DNA of 64,000 nucleotides from JAPSGB01 sp963775185 (GTDB taxonomy: Bacteria > Myxococcota_A > Polyangia > Polyangiales > Polyangiaceae). A program made the position numbers and the translations under genes. This document shows positions 1 to 8,328 of this stretch, piece by piece. The stretch lies in NCBI GenBank assembly GCA_963775185.1, contig CAVZIE010000031.1, positions 248,001 through 312,000 on the forward strand, given 5' to 3'. The notes below the pieces were generated by a model, which worked only from the letters and a program-made list of their open reading frames with translations, was not told the DNA's origin and ran no database searches. Positions within the stretch are counted from its first letter, which is position 1. Each line of letters starts with the position of its first letter.

Positions 1-1
1 G

Positions 2-1807
2 CTACCGGAGCTCGACGCCGACGGTCGCAAGCTGGCGGCCGAAGCCCTGGCTCGCACCGGGCACGCTGCGGCTCTCGAACCGCTCGCCGGTCTCATACCC
101 GATCCAGATGCCAACGTCCGTGCCGCCGCGGTGGAAGCGGTCGCCGAGATCGGACTTGCCTGGCCGGACGAGGCAGCGCCGCTGCTGGACGGCTGCCTCG
201 CGGGCGACGACCGCTACCAGAGCATGGCGGCGCTCGACGGCCTGAACCGGTTGGGTGTCGTGTTGCCCTGGGAACGCGTCGAGCATCTGCTCGACGATGC
301 CGTGCTCCGGCGCCCGGCGATCCGCGCTGCCGGTCACAGCGGCGACCCGCGCGCCGCAACTGTGCTGGCGCGTGGTCTCGAGACCGCACGCGGGTCGGCG
401 CGCCGCGATATCCTCGAGGCGCTGGTGGACGCCGTGCGGAGCGGCGCGGCGCGCGCCGCCAGCGCCGCACTGCGCGACTTGCCGCCGGAGACACACGCCG
501 CGATCGTCAGCGACGCGCGGGCGATATCGAGCGACGCGCTCTCGCTCCGGCGGCTCGCTCTCGTGGTTGCAAGTCTGCTCGGCACGGATGAAGCCGTCGA
601 CGCCGCGCTCGATGCGCTGGCCGACGATCGCGTCGCAGCCGAAGCGGAGGAGGCCCTGGCGAACCTCGGGCCGCTCGCGGTCCCGAAGATGATCGGGCGC
701 GTCGGCGCTACCACCGGCGAGGGGCGCGCGATGTGGATCGACACGCTCGGCCGCTTCGCGCAGCCGTCGACGCTCGGCGCGGCGGTCCGGGCCATCCGCG
801 CCGCGCTCGCCGACGAGTCGCCCGAGGTCGTGCGCGCCGCGCTCGCGACCCTCGCGGCGATCGGCGACCGCGGCTGCTTGCGCGCGGCGGCGGAATGCCT
901 GCGAGGCGATGCGTCTGCGATCGTTCGTCAGGCGGCCGTGCTCGCCGTCTCGGAGCTCGCGCGCCGACACCGCGACGAGGCCGTCGAGCTCGCGGGGGCC
1001 GCGGTCGCCGACGGCGTCGACGCGCACGCCGCGGTCGTCATCATCGGCGCTCTGGACGGTCCGGTGCGGGGAAGCATCGCCGACGACGTGGCCTTCCTGT
1101 CCCAGGCGCTGTCCAGCGACAGCACGGCGGTACGCCGGGCCGCGCTCGAAGCGCTGTCCGGTATCGGAGGCGCCGGCGGCGTGGAAGCCGTGGTGTTCGC
1201 GCTCACGGACGAGGAGCGCGAGGTCCGCCTCGCGGCGGTGCGCGCCCTCGGACGCGTGCGGAACGCGGCGGGCGTTGCGGCGGGGGTCGACGCGCTGCTC
1301 CAGCTCGTCGAGCGCCCGGACGATCCTACGCTGGTCGCGGCGGCGATCCGCGCGCTTGGCGATGCAGAGGATGGGCGCGCGCTCGACGTACTGCGTCCCT
1401 TGGCGCGAACCGGCGATCCCATGCACGCCGTGTGTGCGGTGGAGGCGCTGGCACGGCTCGCCGATCCGCGCCGCGTCGACGCGCTGGTGGACGCGCTCTC
1501 GCACTCCGACGCCGAGGTCGTCAAGGCCGCGCTCCGCTCGCTCGCCGACGAACCGGAGCCACGTGTCGTCGCGCACCTGGGCGTGTGCCTCGATCACGGC
1601 GCGTGGGACGTGCGCCGTCTCGCCGCGGATCTGCTCGGTCGAATCGGCGGTGAAGTCGCGCTGGGGCTGTTGCGCGCGAAGCTCGCGGTCGAGACGGAGG
1701 CGTTCGTTCGCGAGGCGATTCAGCGCGCGCTCGCCGAGCTCGACGCCGGCACCCATCGGCGCCCCACGCCGTCCCCACCCCCGCGCCGGAGCGTACGCCC
1801 GCGATGA
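2..1807 (+). CDS. HEAT-repeat protein (5' end outside window)
   Basis: The frame is open from the first bases of the window, so the N-terminus is missing. About 600 residues are visible, built almost wholly from roughly 30-residue alpha-helical repeats of HEAT / PBS-lyase type, recognisable by recurring segments such as EVRLAAVRALGRV and EVVKAALRSLADEPEPRV. HEAT arrays are protein-binding scaffolds and no catalytic motif is visible. The C-terminus is a short Pro/Arg-rich tail. The stop overlaps the start of the CheR gene (ATGA at 1804-1807), so the genes are translationally coupled and this protein probably serves the same chemosensory pathway. That role is inferred only from position. The true start cannot be determined here. 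Confidence 0.85.
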   Translation, partial: LPELDADGRKLAAEALARTGHAAALEPLAGLIPDPDANVRAAAVEAVAEIGLAWPDEAAPLLDGCLAGDDRYQSMAALDGLNRLGVVLPWERVEHLLDDAVLRRPAIRAAGHSGDPRAATVLARGLETARGSARRDILEALVDAVRSGAARAASAALRDLPPETHAAIVSDARAISSDALSLRRLALVVASLLGTDEAVDAALDALADDRVAAEAEEALANLGPLAVPKMIGRVGATTGEGRAMWIDTLGRFAQPSTLGAAVRAIRAALADESPEVVRAALATLAAIGDRGCLRAAAECLRGDASAIVRQAAVLAVSELARRHRDEAVELAGAAVADGVDAHAAVVIIGALDGPVRGSIADDVAFLSQALSSDSTAVRRAALEALSGIGGAGGVEAVVFALTDEEREVRLAAVRALGRVRNAAGVAAGVDALLQLVERPDDPTLVAAAIRALGDAEDGRALDVLRPLARTGDPMHAVCAVEALARLADPRRVDALVDALSHSDAEVVKAALRSLADEPEPRVVAHLGVCLDHGAWDVRRLAADLLGRIGGEVALGLLRAKLAVETEAFVREAIQRALAELDAGTHRRPTPSPPPRRSVRPR

Positions 1808-2685
1808 ATTGGAGCTGCGAGCCCCGCCCGCGTCTCGCTCCGGACGAATTCCGCTTGTTGCGCGATCTCGTCAACGAGTACGCCGGCCTGAGCTACGACG
1901 ACGACGCGATGTACGCTTTCGATCGGCGTTTGGGCGAGCGGGTCGTCGCCCTCGATCTGGACGGCTTCGACGAGTACTACAAGTACCTGCGCTTCAACAT
2001 CCGCGGGGCAGCCGAGCTCGAGGACGCGGTCGAGCTGCTCACCACCAAGGAAACCTACTTCTTCCGCCAAGAGTACCAGCTCCGGGCTTTCGAGGCCGAG
2101 CTGCTGCCGCGCCTGGCGGCCACCAATGCTTCGCGCCGCCGGCTCTCGGTGTGGAGCGCGGGCTGCTCCACTGGGGAAGAGGTCTACACGATCGCGATGA
2201 TCATCGATCGCAGTGGCCTCTTCAACGGCTGGGACGTGCGGGTCATCGGCAGCGACATCTCGAAACGCAGCGTCGCGCATGCGCGACGTGGGAGCTATCG
2301 CGGCTCGTCGTTCCGCGCCATAGGCGAGGCGCTTCGCCGCGCGTACTTCGTCGAGACCTCCGACGGGATGGACGCGGTCAGCGATCGCATCAAGCGCATG
2401 TGCCATTTCGGTCAACTGAACCTGCTGGATGCGGGCCGAGCGGCGATCGTAGGCAGGGTCGACGCGATCTTCTGCCGCAACGTGCTGATCTACTTCGACC
2501 TACGTTCGCGACGCCGGGTCATCGACAGCCTCTACGATCGGCTCGTGCCGGGCGGCTACCTGATGCTGGGCCACTCCGAGTCGCTGCTGAACGTCAGCAC
2601 GGCGTTCGAGCTGGTGCACCTCGAAGAGGATCTGGTGTATCGCAAGCCGCTCGCCGCGGAGCGATGGGACGGGGCGCGACGCTGA
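1804..2685 (+). CDS. cheR: CheR-type chemoreceptor methyltransferase
   Basis: This 293-residue protein is an S-adenosylmethionine-dependent protein-glutamate methyltransferase that methylates chemoreceptor glutamates for adaptation. It has the usual all-helical N-terminal domain followed by a Rossmann methyltransferase domain. The SAM-binding motif is visible as WSAGCSTGEEVYTIAM near residues 117-132, followed by GSDIS, CRNVLIYF and LGHSES, all typical of the family. Length is normal. The start overlaps the HEAT-protein stop (ATGA), and the stop overlaps the cheB start (TGATG, one shared base), giving a tightly coupled HEAT-cheR-cheB operon. No receptor, cheA or cheW is visible downstream; the rest of the cluster must lie upstream of the window or elsewhere. 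Confidence 0.95.
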   Translation: MNWSCEPRPRLAPDEFRLLRDLVNEYAGLSYDDDAMYAFDRRLGERVVALDLDGFDEYYKYLRFNIRGAAELEDAVELLTTKETYFFRQEYQLRAFEAELLPRLAATNASRRRLSVWSAGCSTGEEVYTIAMIIDRSGLFNGWDVRVIGSDISKRSVAHARRGSYRGSSFRAIGEALRRAYFVETSDGMDAVSDRIKRMCHFGQLNLLDAGRAAIVGRVDAIFCRNVLIYFDLRSRRRVIDSLYDRLVPGGYLMLGHSESLLNVSTAFELVHLEEDLVYRKPLAAERWDGARR

Positions 2686-3752
2686 TGACCGATTCTACGA
2701 CTGGAGCCGCGCCGCTCAGGGTCCTGGTGGTGGACGACTCCGCCTACAACCGGCGGTCGATCAGCGAGATCCTCGCGAGTAGCCCCGAGGTGACGGTGGT
2801 GGGCAAGGCCGCTGACGGCGAGGAGGCGCTGCGGCTCGTGGGGGTTCACCACCCGGACGTGATCACGCTGGATCTGGAGATGCCGCGCATGGATGGCTTC
2901 ACCTTCCTGCGCATCCTGATGAGCAAGATGCCGACGCCGGTCGTCGTCGTATCGAGCTACAGCCAGAAGGAGAACGTGTTCAAGGCGCTCGAGCTCGGCG
3001 CGCTCGACTTCGTTGCGAAGCCGGATCGCTACGCGGACGCCGAGCTTGCCGGAATTCGCGCCGAGTTGGTGCAGAAGGTACTCCTTGCCAGGACGCTTCG
3101 CCCCGCGGCGCTCGTGGCGCGGCGCCGGCTCGAGTCGTTCAGCGGCGTGCTGCCGGAGCGGCGTCGATCCGCGCTCGTGACGCCCCCGCGACGGCTGGTC
3201 GCGATCGCGTCTTCCACGGGCGGACCGACCGCGTTGATGGAGGTGTTCTCGGGCTTGCCGGAGTCGCTACCCGACGCAATCGTCATCGCGCAGCACATGC
3301 CGGAGAAGTTCACGCGCACGTTTGCCGAGCGGCTCGACCGCCGCAGCCGTATCCAGGTGAGCGAGGCCCAGGACTTCGACGCCGTGGGCGAGGCGAGCGG
3401 GTTCGTCTGTCCAGGGCGCAAGTGCATGGAGGTCGAAGCGGCGACCGGCGGCGGGCTCCGGATCCGGATTCGTACCCCTACCGAAGCGGATCGCTACGTA
3501 CCAAGCGCCGACAGACTGTTCGCCAGCGTCGCGCGCGTCGCTGGCGTTCGCGCAGTGGGCGTGATCCTGACCGGAATGGGCGACGACGGCGTTGTCGGCG
3601 CGCGCGAGATCATCGCTGCGGGTGGCATCGTGATCGCCGAGAGCGAATCCACCGCGGTCGTGTTCGGGATGCCCGGCGCCGCCGTGCGCGCCGGCGTCGT
3701 GACCAAGACCTTGGCGCTGCCGGACATCGCGGACTGGATCGCGGGAGGCTGA
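2685..3752 (+). CDS. cheB: CheB-type chemoreceptor glutamate methylesterase / response regulator
   Basis: This 355-residue protein has an N-terminal receiver domain and a C-terminal methylesterase domain. In the receiver the acidic pair is in VVDDS, the phospho-acceptor is Asp63 (TLDLEMPRMDG) and the conserved Lys is in FVAKP. In the esterase the triad is visible as Ser177 (IASSTGG), His204 (AQHMPEKFT) and Asp301 (LTGMGDDG). Phosphorylation by CheA would activate removal of methyl groups added by CheR. The linker (about residues 121-168) is Arg-rich. The start shares one base with the cheR stop. The gene is complete and normal in length, and the operon appears to end here: the next gene is 197 bases away with its own promoter-like sequence. 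Confidence 0.95.
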   Translation: MTDSTTGAAPLRVLVVDDSAYNRRSISEILASSPEVTVVGKAADGEEALRLVGVHHPDVITLDLEMPRMDGFTFLRILMSKMPTPVVVVSSYSQKENVFKALELGALDFVAKPDRYADAELAGIRAELVQKVLLARTLRPAALVARRRLESFSGVLPERRRSALVTPPRRLVAIASSTGGPTALMEVFSGLPESLPDAIVIAQHMPEKFTRTFAERLDRRSRIQVSEAQDFDAVGEASGFVCPGRKCMEVEAATGGGLRIRIRTPTEADRYVPSADRLFASVARVAGVRAVGVILTGMGDDGVVGAREIIAAGGIVIAESESTAVVFGMPGAAVRAGVVTKTLALPDIADWIAGG

Positions 3753-3773
3753 GCGCGCACACCTGGCACGGGC

Positions 3774-3801
3774 CTTGACACGCTCGGTGCCATGCTCATC
3801 T
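3774..3801 (+). promoter_or_regulatory. Possible sigma32 (RpoH)-like promoter for the Hsp20 pair
   Basis: CTTGACA (3774-3780) is followed after 14 bases by CTCATCT (3795-3801). This resembles the proteobacterial RpoH pattern CTTGAAA, N13-15, CCCATNT with one mismatch in each half. As a sigma70 promoter the -35 would be perfect but no good -10 exists at 16-18 bases. It lies just after cheB and upstream of two Hsp20 genes, where heat-shock control is expected. No CIRCE element is present. Myxobacterial RpoH specificity may differ from E. coli, so this is a lead only. Confidence 0.4.
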
Positions 3802-3811
3802 TCCCGTCACC

Positions 3812-3848
3812 GGTGGCCCACATTCGCGATGTGCGAGTGGGCCGCACC
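3812..3848 (+). promoter_or_regulatory. Hairpin in the hsp20 leader
   Basis: GGTGGCCCAC (3812-3821) pairs with GTGGGCCGCACC (3837-3848) apart from a two-base bulge. Inside the loop TCGC and GCGA (3824-3827, 3833-3836) can pair again, giving one extended stem-loop. It would sit at the 5' end of the Hsp20 transcript if the promoter at 3774 is used. It is about 100 bases from the ribosome-binding site, so it does not directly mask it. It could be an mRNA stabiliser, a protein-binding site or part of a longer thermosensing fold. Confidence 0.4.
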
Positions 3849-3949
3849 GGAGACACCCGGCAAGGCGAGGGGGCGTGCTTCGACGCGGAGTGCGTCGGGC
3901 TTCGCCGTCCCGCGCTCGGCCGGACCCAACGGCTACACGGAGAGAAGTC

Positions 3950-4378
3950 ATGTTCGGCTACTACGACGACATCGATCGGACATTTCAGCTATTCGATACC
4001 TTCCGGCAAGAGCTCGGTCGCGCGCTCGAACCCGGTGCCGCGACCGCTGGCGCGGCGTTCCCCGCGACGAACCTCTACGACGCCGGCCATGCGCTGGTGC
4101 TCACCGCCGAGGTGCCCGGGCTACAAGACAAGGATCTCCAGATCACACTGAACCAGGACGTGCTGACCGTGGCCGGGCAGCGGAAGGCCGAAGTTCCAGA
4201 GGGTTACTCCGTGCATCGCCAGGAGCGGGCGCCGTTCCGCTTTTCCCGCAGCTACCAGCTGCCCGTGAAGGTCGATCCGGAGAAGACCTCGGCTCGCCTC
4301 GACGGCGGCGTGCTCGAGATCACGCTCGAGAAGGCCCCCGAGGTCAAACCGCGGCAAATCGTCGTGCGCCCCAAGTGA
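3950..4378 (+). CDS. Small heat-shock protein, Hsp20 / alpha-crystallin family (first of pair)
   Basis: The 142-residue product is an ATP-independent chaperone that holds unfolding proteins. The alpha-crystallin domain runs from about residue 40 (NLYDAGHALVLTAEVPGL) to the end, with the typical PVKVDPEKTSARLDGGVLEI segment and final basic strand (RQIVVRPK). I chose the ATG at 3950 because GGAGAGAAG lies just upstream and the protein then begins MFGYYDDIDRTF, like family members; upstream in-frame extension is Arg-rich and implausible. It is followed after 21 bases by a second Hsp20 gene, making a two-gene heat-shock operon. The paired Hsp20s may form hetero-oligomers, as in other bacteria with tandem copies (inference). 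Confidence 0.93.
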   Translation: MFGYYDDIDRTFQLFDTFRQELGRALEPGAATAGAAFPATNLYDAGHALVLTAEVPGLQDKDLQITLNQDVLTVAGQRKAEVPEGYSVHRQERAPFRFSRSYQLPVKVDPEKTSARLDGGVLEITLEKAPEVKPRQIVVRPK

Positions 4379-4399
4379 GTGGAGAAGGAGAGGAGAACC

Positions 4400-4780
4400 A
4401 TGAACGCCTTCGACAAGCCGGCGCGCGTCGCGCCCGAGAACGTGAAGCAGCGCCCCGCCATGGCGCCGCGTGTGGACGTATACGAAAACGAGCGTGACTT
4501 GGTCGTGGTCGCCGATCTGCCGGGAGTGGATCGGAAGGATCTCTCGATCAGCGTCGACAAGGACGAGCTCACGATCGAAGCACAGCGGGCCGAGCCGGAC
4601 GGCCGCGGCTCGCCGCTCGCCCGGGAGTATCGCGTCGTCGACTTCAGGCGCACGTTCGTGCTTCCCGGTGGCATCGACCGCGAGCACATCGACGCCGAGC
4701 TCAGCGGTGGTGTGCTCAGGTTGAAGCTTCCCAAGCTCGATGCGTTGCGACCGCGACGCATCGAGGTGCGGAGCGGCTGA
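4400..4780 (+). CDS. Small heat-shock protein, Hsp20 / alpha-crystallin family (second of pair)
   Basis: The 126-residue chaperone is compact, with an alpha-crystallin domain starting near residue 22 (PRVDVYENERDLVVVADLPG) and ending with SGGVLRLKLPK. The ATG at 4400 follows a strong Shine-Dalgarno run (AAGGAGAGGAGAA, 4385-4397). A GTG at 4379 would add seven charged residues and is less likely. It lies 21 bases after the first Hsp20 gene and shares its direction and presumably its promoter. The two proteins are diverged paralogues: this one lacks the longer N-terminal arm of its partner and keeps almost only the crystallin core. A hairpin terminator follows 31 bases downstream. Confidence 0.93.
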   Translation: MNAFDKPARVAPENVKQRPAMAPRVDVYENERDLVVVADLPGVDRKDLSISVDKDELTIEAQRAEPDGRGSPLAREYRVVDFRRTFVLPGGIDREHIDAELSGGVLRLKLPKLDALRPRRIEVRSG

Positions 4781-4811
4781 GCAGCGCCCGGACACGCGCA
4801 CAGCGGGAATG

Positions 4812-4845
4812 AAACGGCGACGGCCCTAGCGGGGCGTCGCCGTTT
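4812..4845 (+). terminator. Hairpin terminator after the Hsp20 operon
   Basis: AAACGGCGACG (4812-4822) and CGTCGCCGTTT (4835-4845) form a perfect 11-bp stem with a 12-base loop. Three Ts close the stem and another short T run follows at 4850-4852. This is a convincing intrinsic-type terminator for a GC-rich genome, where U tracts are often short. It separates the hsp20 pair from the htrA gene. Confidence 0.7.
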
Positions 4846-4980
4846 CGCGTTTGGAGCGCTGCGGAATGCGCGGGCCCGTTCGCCTGTTGGCGTACAAAGC
4901 ACCTTCCCAGGAGTGGTGTCGCGCCGCTGTGCCGCGACGCGGGGAGTCCGGCGCTACCGGCAGAACTCGAGAGGCATCAG

Positions 4981-6519
4981 ATGCAGCTTTCCAGAATTGG
5001 TCCGTCCGTCACATTCGCCGTCGTCCTCGGTGCTGCGCTCGGCATCTGGCCGGCCGCTTGCGCGCGCACCACGCCCGGACCGGGCGCGTCAGCGGCGCCG
5101 AGCTCGGCGGGCGCCGGCAAGCCGGGGCTGCCCGCGGCGTTTCTCCCGACGCCGGCTTTCGCGCACACCGTCGATCAGAACGGCAAGCCCGTCTCGATCG
5201 CCGACGTCACCGCCCGTGCGCTGCCGTCGGTCGTGAACGTCGCGTCCACCAAGATCGAGCACGTCGACCCACGCGCGACGCCGTTCTTCAACGACCCGTT
5301 CTTCCGCAACTTCTTCGGCCGGAGAATGCCGGCGCCGCACGATCAGCGCGAGCAGGGATTGGGATCCGGCGTGATCGTGTCGAAGGACGGCATCGTGCTC
5401 ACGAACAATCACGTGGTCGACGGCGCCGACGAGATCAAGGTCTACACGCAGGACAAGCGCGAGTTCACCGTCAAGGTCCTCGGCACAGATCCCAAGAGCG
5501 ATCTCGCGGTGCTCAAGTTGCAAGGCGACACGAGCGGACTCCAGCCGATCCAACTCGGCGACTCCTCGCGCCTCCGGCTCGGCGACGTCGTCCTGGCGAT
5601 CGGCGACCCGTTCGGCGTCGGCGAGACCGTCACGATGGGCATCGTCTCGGCGAAGGGGCGCGCCAACGTCGGTATCGCGGACTACGAGGACTTCATCCAG
5701 ACGGACGCCGCGATCAACCCCGGCAACTCCGGCGGCGCGCTGGTCGACATGGAGGGCAATCTGGTCGGCATCAACACCGCGATCCTGTCGCGCAGCGGTG
5801 GCTACCAGGGCATCGGGTTCGCGATCCCGACGAACATGGCGAAGCCGATCATGGAGAGTCTGATGAAGACCGGGCACGTCGTTCGCGGCTGGCTCGGTGT
5901 GTCCATCCAGGACGTCGATCAAGATCTCGCGAAAGCGTTGAACCTGCCTTCGACCAAGGGCGTGCTCATCAGCCAGGTCCAGCCCGGGAGCCCCGCCGCG
6001 AAGGCCGGACTGGTGCGCGGAGACGTGGTGACGGCGGTTCGTGGCAAGCCCGTTGGCTCGACCGGGGAGCTCCGGAACGTGGTCGCGGAAGCCGGCGCGA
6101 ACGTCAAGGTGAAGGTCGACATCCTGCGCAACGGCAAGCCCCAGAGTATCGACGTCTAGCTTGGCGAGATGCCGAAGTCGGTCGCGAAGGACCAGGGGAT
6201 CAGTGGCGGCAACGGCCAACCCGGAGCCGGGACCGGCAGCACGCTCGACGGACTCACGCTCCAGAACCTCGATGCGCAGACGCGCAGCCGCTACCACATC
6301 GCGCCCAGCGTCAAGCAGGGCGTCGTCGTCACCGAGGTCGAGCCGACCAGCACCGCGGCCGAGCAAGGGCTGCGCCCTGGCGACGTGGTGCTCCAGGTCG
6401 ATCGGCAGAAGAGCGACTCGATCCAGCGCTTCAAGGAGCTCTACGGCAAGAGCAAGGGCAAGGTGCTCTTGCTCGTGTCACGCCGGGGCAACACGCTGTT
6501 CCTGGTCGTCTCGCACTGA
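4981..6519 (+). CDS. HtrA/DegP-type periplasmic serine protease, interrupted by an in-frame amber codon
   Basis: The first part (4981-6159, 392 residues) has an export signal that may be a lipoprotein signal (PAAC, Cys27), the chymotrypsin-like domain with His144 (NNHVVDG), Asp174 (SDLAVL) and Ser250 (NPGNSGGAL), and one PDZ domain. A TAG at 6157-6159 then stops the frame. The same frame continues without any shift as LGEMPKSVAKDQ and a second PDZ domain to 6519. In DegP proteins that position is ordinary coding sequence (a residue before LGExP), so the gene is one unit with a single-codon stop. Read as written, the product would be a one-PDZ, DegS-like protease. GAGAGG six bases upstream supports the ATG at 4981. 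It degrades or refolds misfolded envelope proteins. Confidence 0.88.
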
Positions 6520-6538
6520 GCTCCCCATTCGTGATGCT

Positions 6539-6564
6539 GGTCCGGCGCGGAATCGCGCCGGACC
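6539..6564. repeat. Palindromic repeat copy 1 (perfect hairpin)
   Basis: GGTCCGGCGCG (6539-6549) and CGCGCCGGACC (6554-6564) form a perfect 11-bp stem with a four-base loop GAAT. It lies between the convergent htrA and fetB-like genes, so it could end transcription from both sides. It belongs to the dispersed family whose best pair is at 57269-57342. Confidence 0.8.
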
Positions 6565-6570
6565 GCCGCG

Positions 6571-7365
6571 TCACGGGCGCCTCGTCAGGCGATCCAGCCG
6601 GAGCCGGTGGTCGGCGTCGAACAGCGCCCCGAATGCGAAAAGCACCACGGCGATCGCGCCGAGCGCGGTCGCCGACGCGATCATGAACATGATGACGATC
6701 TGGTACCGGACCGCCTTGGTCGGGTCGGCGCCGGCGAGGATTTGCCCGGTCATCATGCCGGGAAGGCTCACAATGCCCATGACCATCATCGAGTTGACGG
6801 TGGGGATCATCGCGGTCCGGAGCGACTCGCGCACGGCTTCGTGGGCGGCTTCCCAGCGTGTCGCGCCCAGCGCGAGCAACATCTCGACACGGCCGCTGTC
6901 GCTGTCGAGCACCTCCATGAAACGGTCCAGCGCGAGCGAGATGCCATTCAGGGTGTTCCCGAGCACCATGCCCAGGAGCGGGATCAGGTACTGCGGTTCG
7001 TAGGGCGGGCGTACCCGGATGATGCCGGCGACAGCGAGCCCGGTAACGAGGAAGGCCGCGCCGGCGACCGACACCAGACTGTTCCAATAGATGGACGCGA
7101 AGCGACGCCGCGTCCGTCCGACGGCCGAGACACCGGCGACGGTGGTCATCACGGCGCACAGCGCGAGAACCAGCAGCGGGGATTTCAGCGAGAACACCCA
7201 TCCGAGCACCATGCCGAGCAGCAGAAGTTGCACGGTCATGCGCAGCGAGCCGATCGCCAGACTCTTGCCCAGCCCGAGACGCAGTGCCGCCGAGATCCCG
7301 AAGTTGACCAGCATGAGCAGCGCGGCGAGCGTGAGCTCGACGGCGGAAATGTCGATCGTCTTCAC
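6571..7365 (-). CDS. fetB: ABC transporter permease, FetB / YbbM (UPF0014) family
   Basis: The 264-residue polytopic membrane protein has about seven predicted transmembrane segments. Hallmarks of the FetB family are seen in GMVLGNTLNGISLALDRF, LALGATRWEAA and SLPGMMTGQILAGADP. In E. coli FetAB is an iron exporter that protects against oxidative stress; the substrate here is inferred by family. The GTG start at 7365 is preceded by AGGAG seven bases upstream and overlaps the stop of the ATPase gene by four bases (GTGA), so the two subunits are translationally coupled. The 3' end faces htrA across a palindromic repeat. Confidence 0.9.
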   Translation of the reverse strand: MKTIDISAVELTLAALLMLVNFGISAALRLGLGKSLAIGSLRMTVQLLLLGMVLGWVFSLKSPLLVLALCAVMTTVAGVSAVGRTRRRFASIYWNSLVSVAGAAFLVTGLAVAGIIRVRPPYEPQYLIPLLGMVLGNTLNGISLALDRFMEVLDSDSGRVEMLLALGATRWEAAHEAVRESLRTAMIPTVNSMMVMGIVSLPGMMTGQILAGADPTKAVRYQIVIMFMIASATALGAIAVVLFAFGALFDADHRLRLDRLTRRP

Positions 7366-8030
7366 CTTGCGGCTCCTGCCAGCTCGATGCGACGCGCGGT
7401 GACGCGTGCGATCTGCTTTTCGGTATGGCTGACCCAGACGCAGGCGCGCGCCGATGCTACGGCCATCCATGCGTCGATCGCCGCCTCGGCGCGCACGACG
7501 CGGGCGTCGTCGAGGCTCGCGGTCGGCTCGTCGAGCAGCAGCACTTGCGGTTCGAGCAGCAGCGCTCGCACCAACGCCACGACCTGTAGCTCCCCGCCGG
7601 ACAAGCGGTCGGCGCTGCCGGCGAGCAGCTCCTCGCCCATCCCGAGCGCCGCGCAGAGCTCGCCGGCGCGGGCGCGATCGAAGGCCTTCGACTTGTGCTG
7701 CGCGAGCGCGAACGGGCGCGCGAGGTTGCTCTCGACGGTGCCCGCGAAGACGGCTGGACGCTGCCCGACGTAGACGACGCGCGCGCGGTACGCGGGCACG
7801 CGCCCGTCGGCGATCGCGACTCCCGCCGACAGGATGCGCCCTTCGTCGACGGGGTCGAGCGCCGCGAGCGCGCGCAGCAGCAGCGTCTTGCCCGTTCCGG
7901 AGCGCCCTGCCACGCCCACGCGATCGCCGGCGCGGAGCTCGAGATCGATGCCGCGCCAGATCCAGCGCCCGGCGATGCGTCGACCGAGGCCTTCGGCAGC
8001 GACGATCGCGGTCTGTCCATCGCGCGTCAT
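7362..8030 (-). CDS. fetA: ABC transporter ATP-binding protein, FetA / YbbL family
   Basis: The 222-residue ATPase has Walker A GRSGTGKT (about residues 42-49), a signature motif LSGGE, Walker B VLLLDEPT and the switch His in WVSHTEKQI. It powers the FetB-like permease encoded immediately downstream with a GTGA overlap. The ATG at 8030 gives a protein of normal length; the frame stays open well upstream, but that extension is Pro/Ala-rich with no similarity to the family and is a high-GC artefact. The region upstream (8031-8328) is shared with the divergent lipase-like lipoprotein gene and contains a copy of the dispersed palindromic repeat. Confidence 0.9.
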   Translation of the reverse strand: MTRDGQTAIVAAEGLGRRIAGRWIWRGIDLELRAGDRVGVAGRSGTGKTLLLRALAALDPVDEGRILSAGVAIADGRVPAYRARVVYVGQRPAVFAGTVESNLARPFALAQHKSKAFDRARAGELCAALGMGEELLAGSADRLSGGELQVVALVRALLLEPQVLLLDEPTASLDDARVVRAEAAIDAWMAVASARACVWVSHTEKQIARVTARRIELAGAAR

Positions 8031-8142
8031 GCGTCGCGAGCGTACCCCAGCGCGCCAGTGCACCGATCGCCCCGGGCGGCCGCCGCCCGCCCGCGGTGGG
8101 CGGGCGGCGCGACGCGGTGCGGGCGCGTCGCATGCAGTCCGG

Positions 8143-8197
8143 GGTCCGGCGCTCGCGCCGATCGCGCGCGCCGCTCGTGGTTCCGCGCCGGACCGGC
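8143..8197. repeat. Palindromic repeat copy 2 (separated arms)
   Basis: GGTCCGGCGC (8143-8152) is matched in inverse by GCGCCGGACC (8185-8194), 32 bases apart. The right arm extends as TTCCGCGCCGGACCGGCAG (8181-8199) and fits the family consensus well. The copy lies in the 298-base gap between the divergent fetA-like and lipase-like genes, so here it is near promoters rather than terminators. Confidence 0.7.
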
Positions 8198-8328
8198 AGC
8201 TGGCGCTGCTCCCGTGTCGCGCGGCCTGTTTTGCTACACGCGCCCTTTCGTGCTCGACCGGCTGGCTGGCCAACGGTAAGCTGGGCGCTGTTGTGATCGC
8301 GGAGCCGATCCGCGGAAGGAGCTTGGAG

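Noticed and set aside
3753..3949. CIRCE or ROSE element controlling the Hsp20 genes
   Set aside because: No TTAGCACTC/GAGTGCTAA repeat exists, and the hairpin is about 100 bases away from the ribosome-binding site, unlike ROSE.
6157..6159. UAG in htrA read as pyrrolysine
   Set aside because: No pyrrolysine genes are visible, the residue lies in an ordinary PDZ strand, and a one-base change is simpler.
7834..8328. Extended N-terminus for the lipase-like lipoprotein
   Set aside because: The open frame upstream lies over the fetA-like gene and is Arg-rich; a strong ribosome-binding site and lipoprotein signal mark the ATG at 8329.
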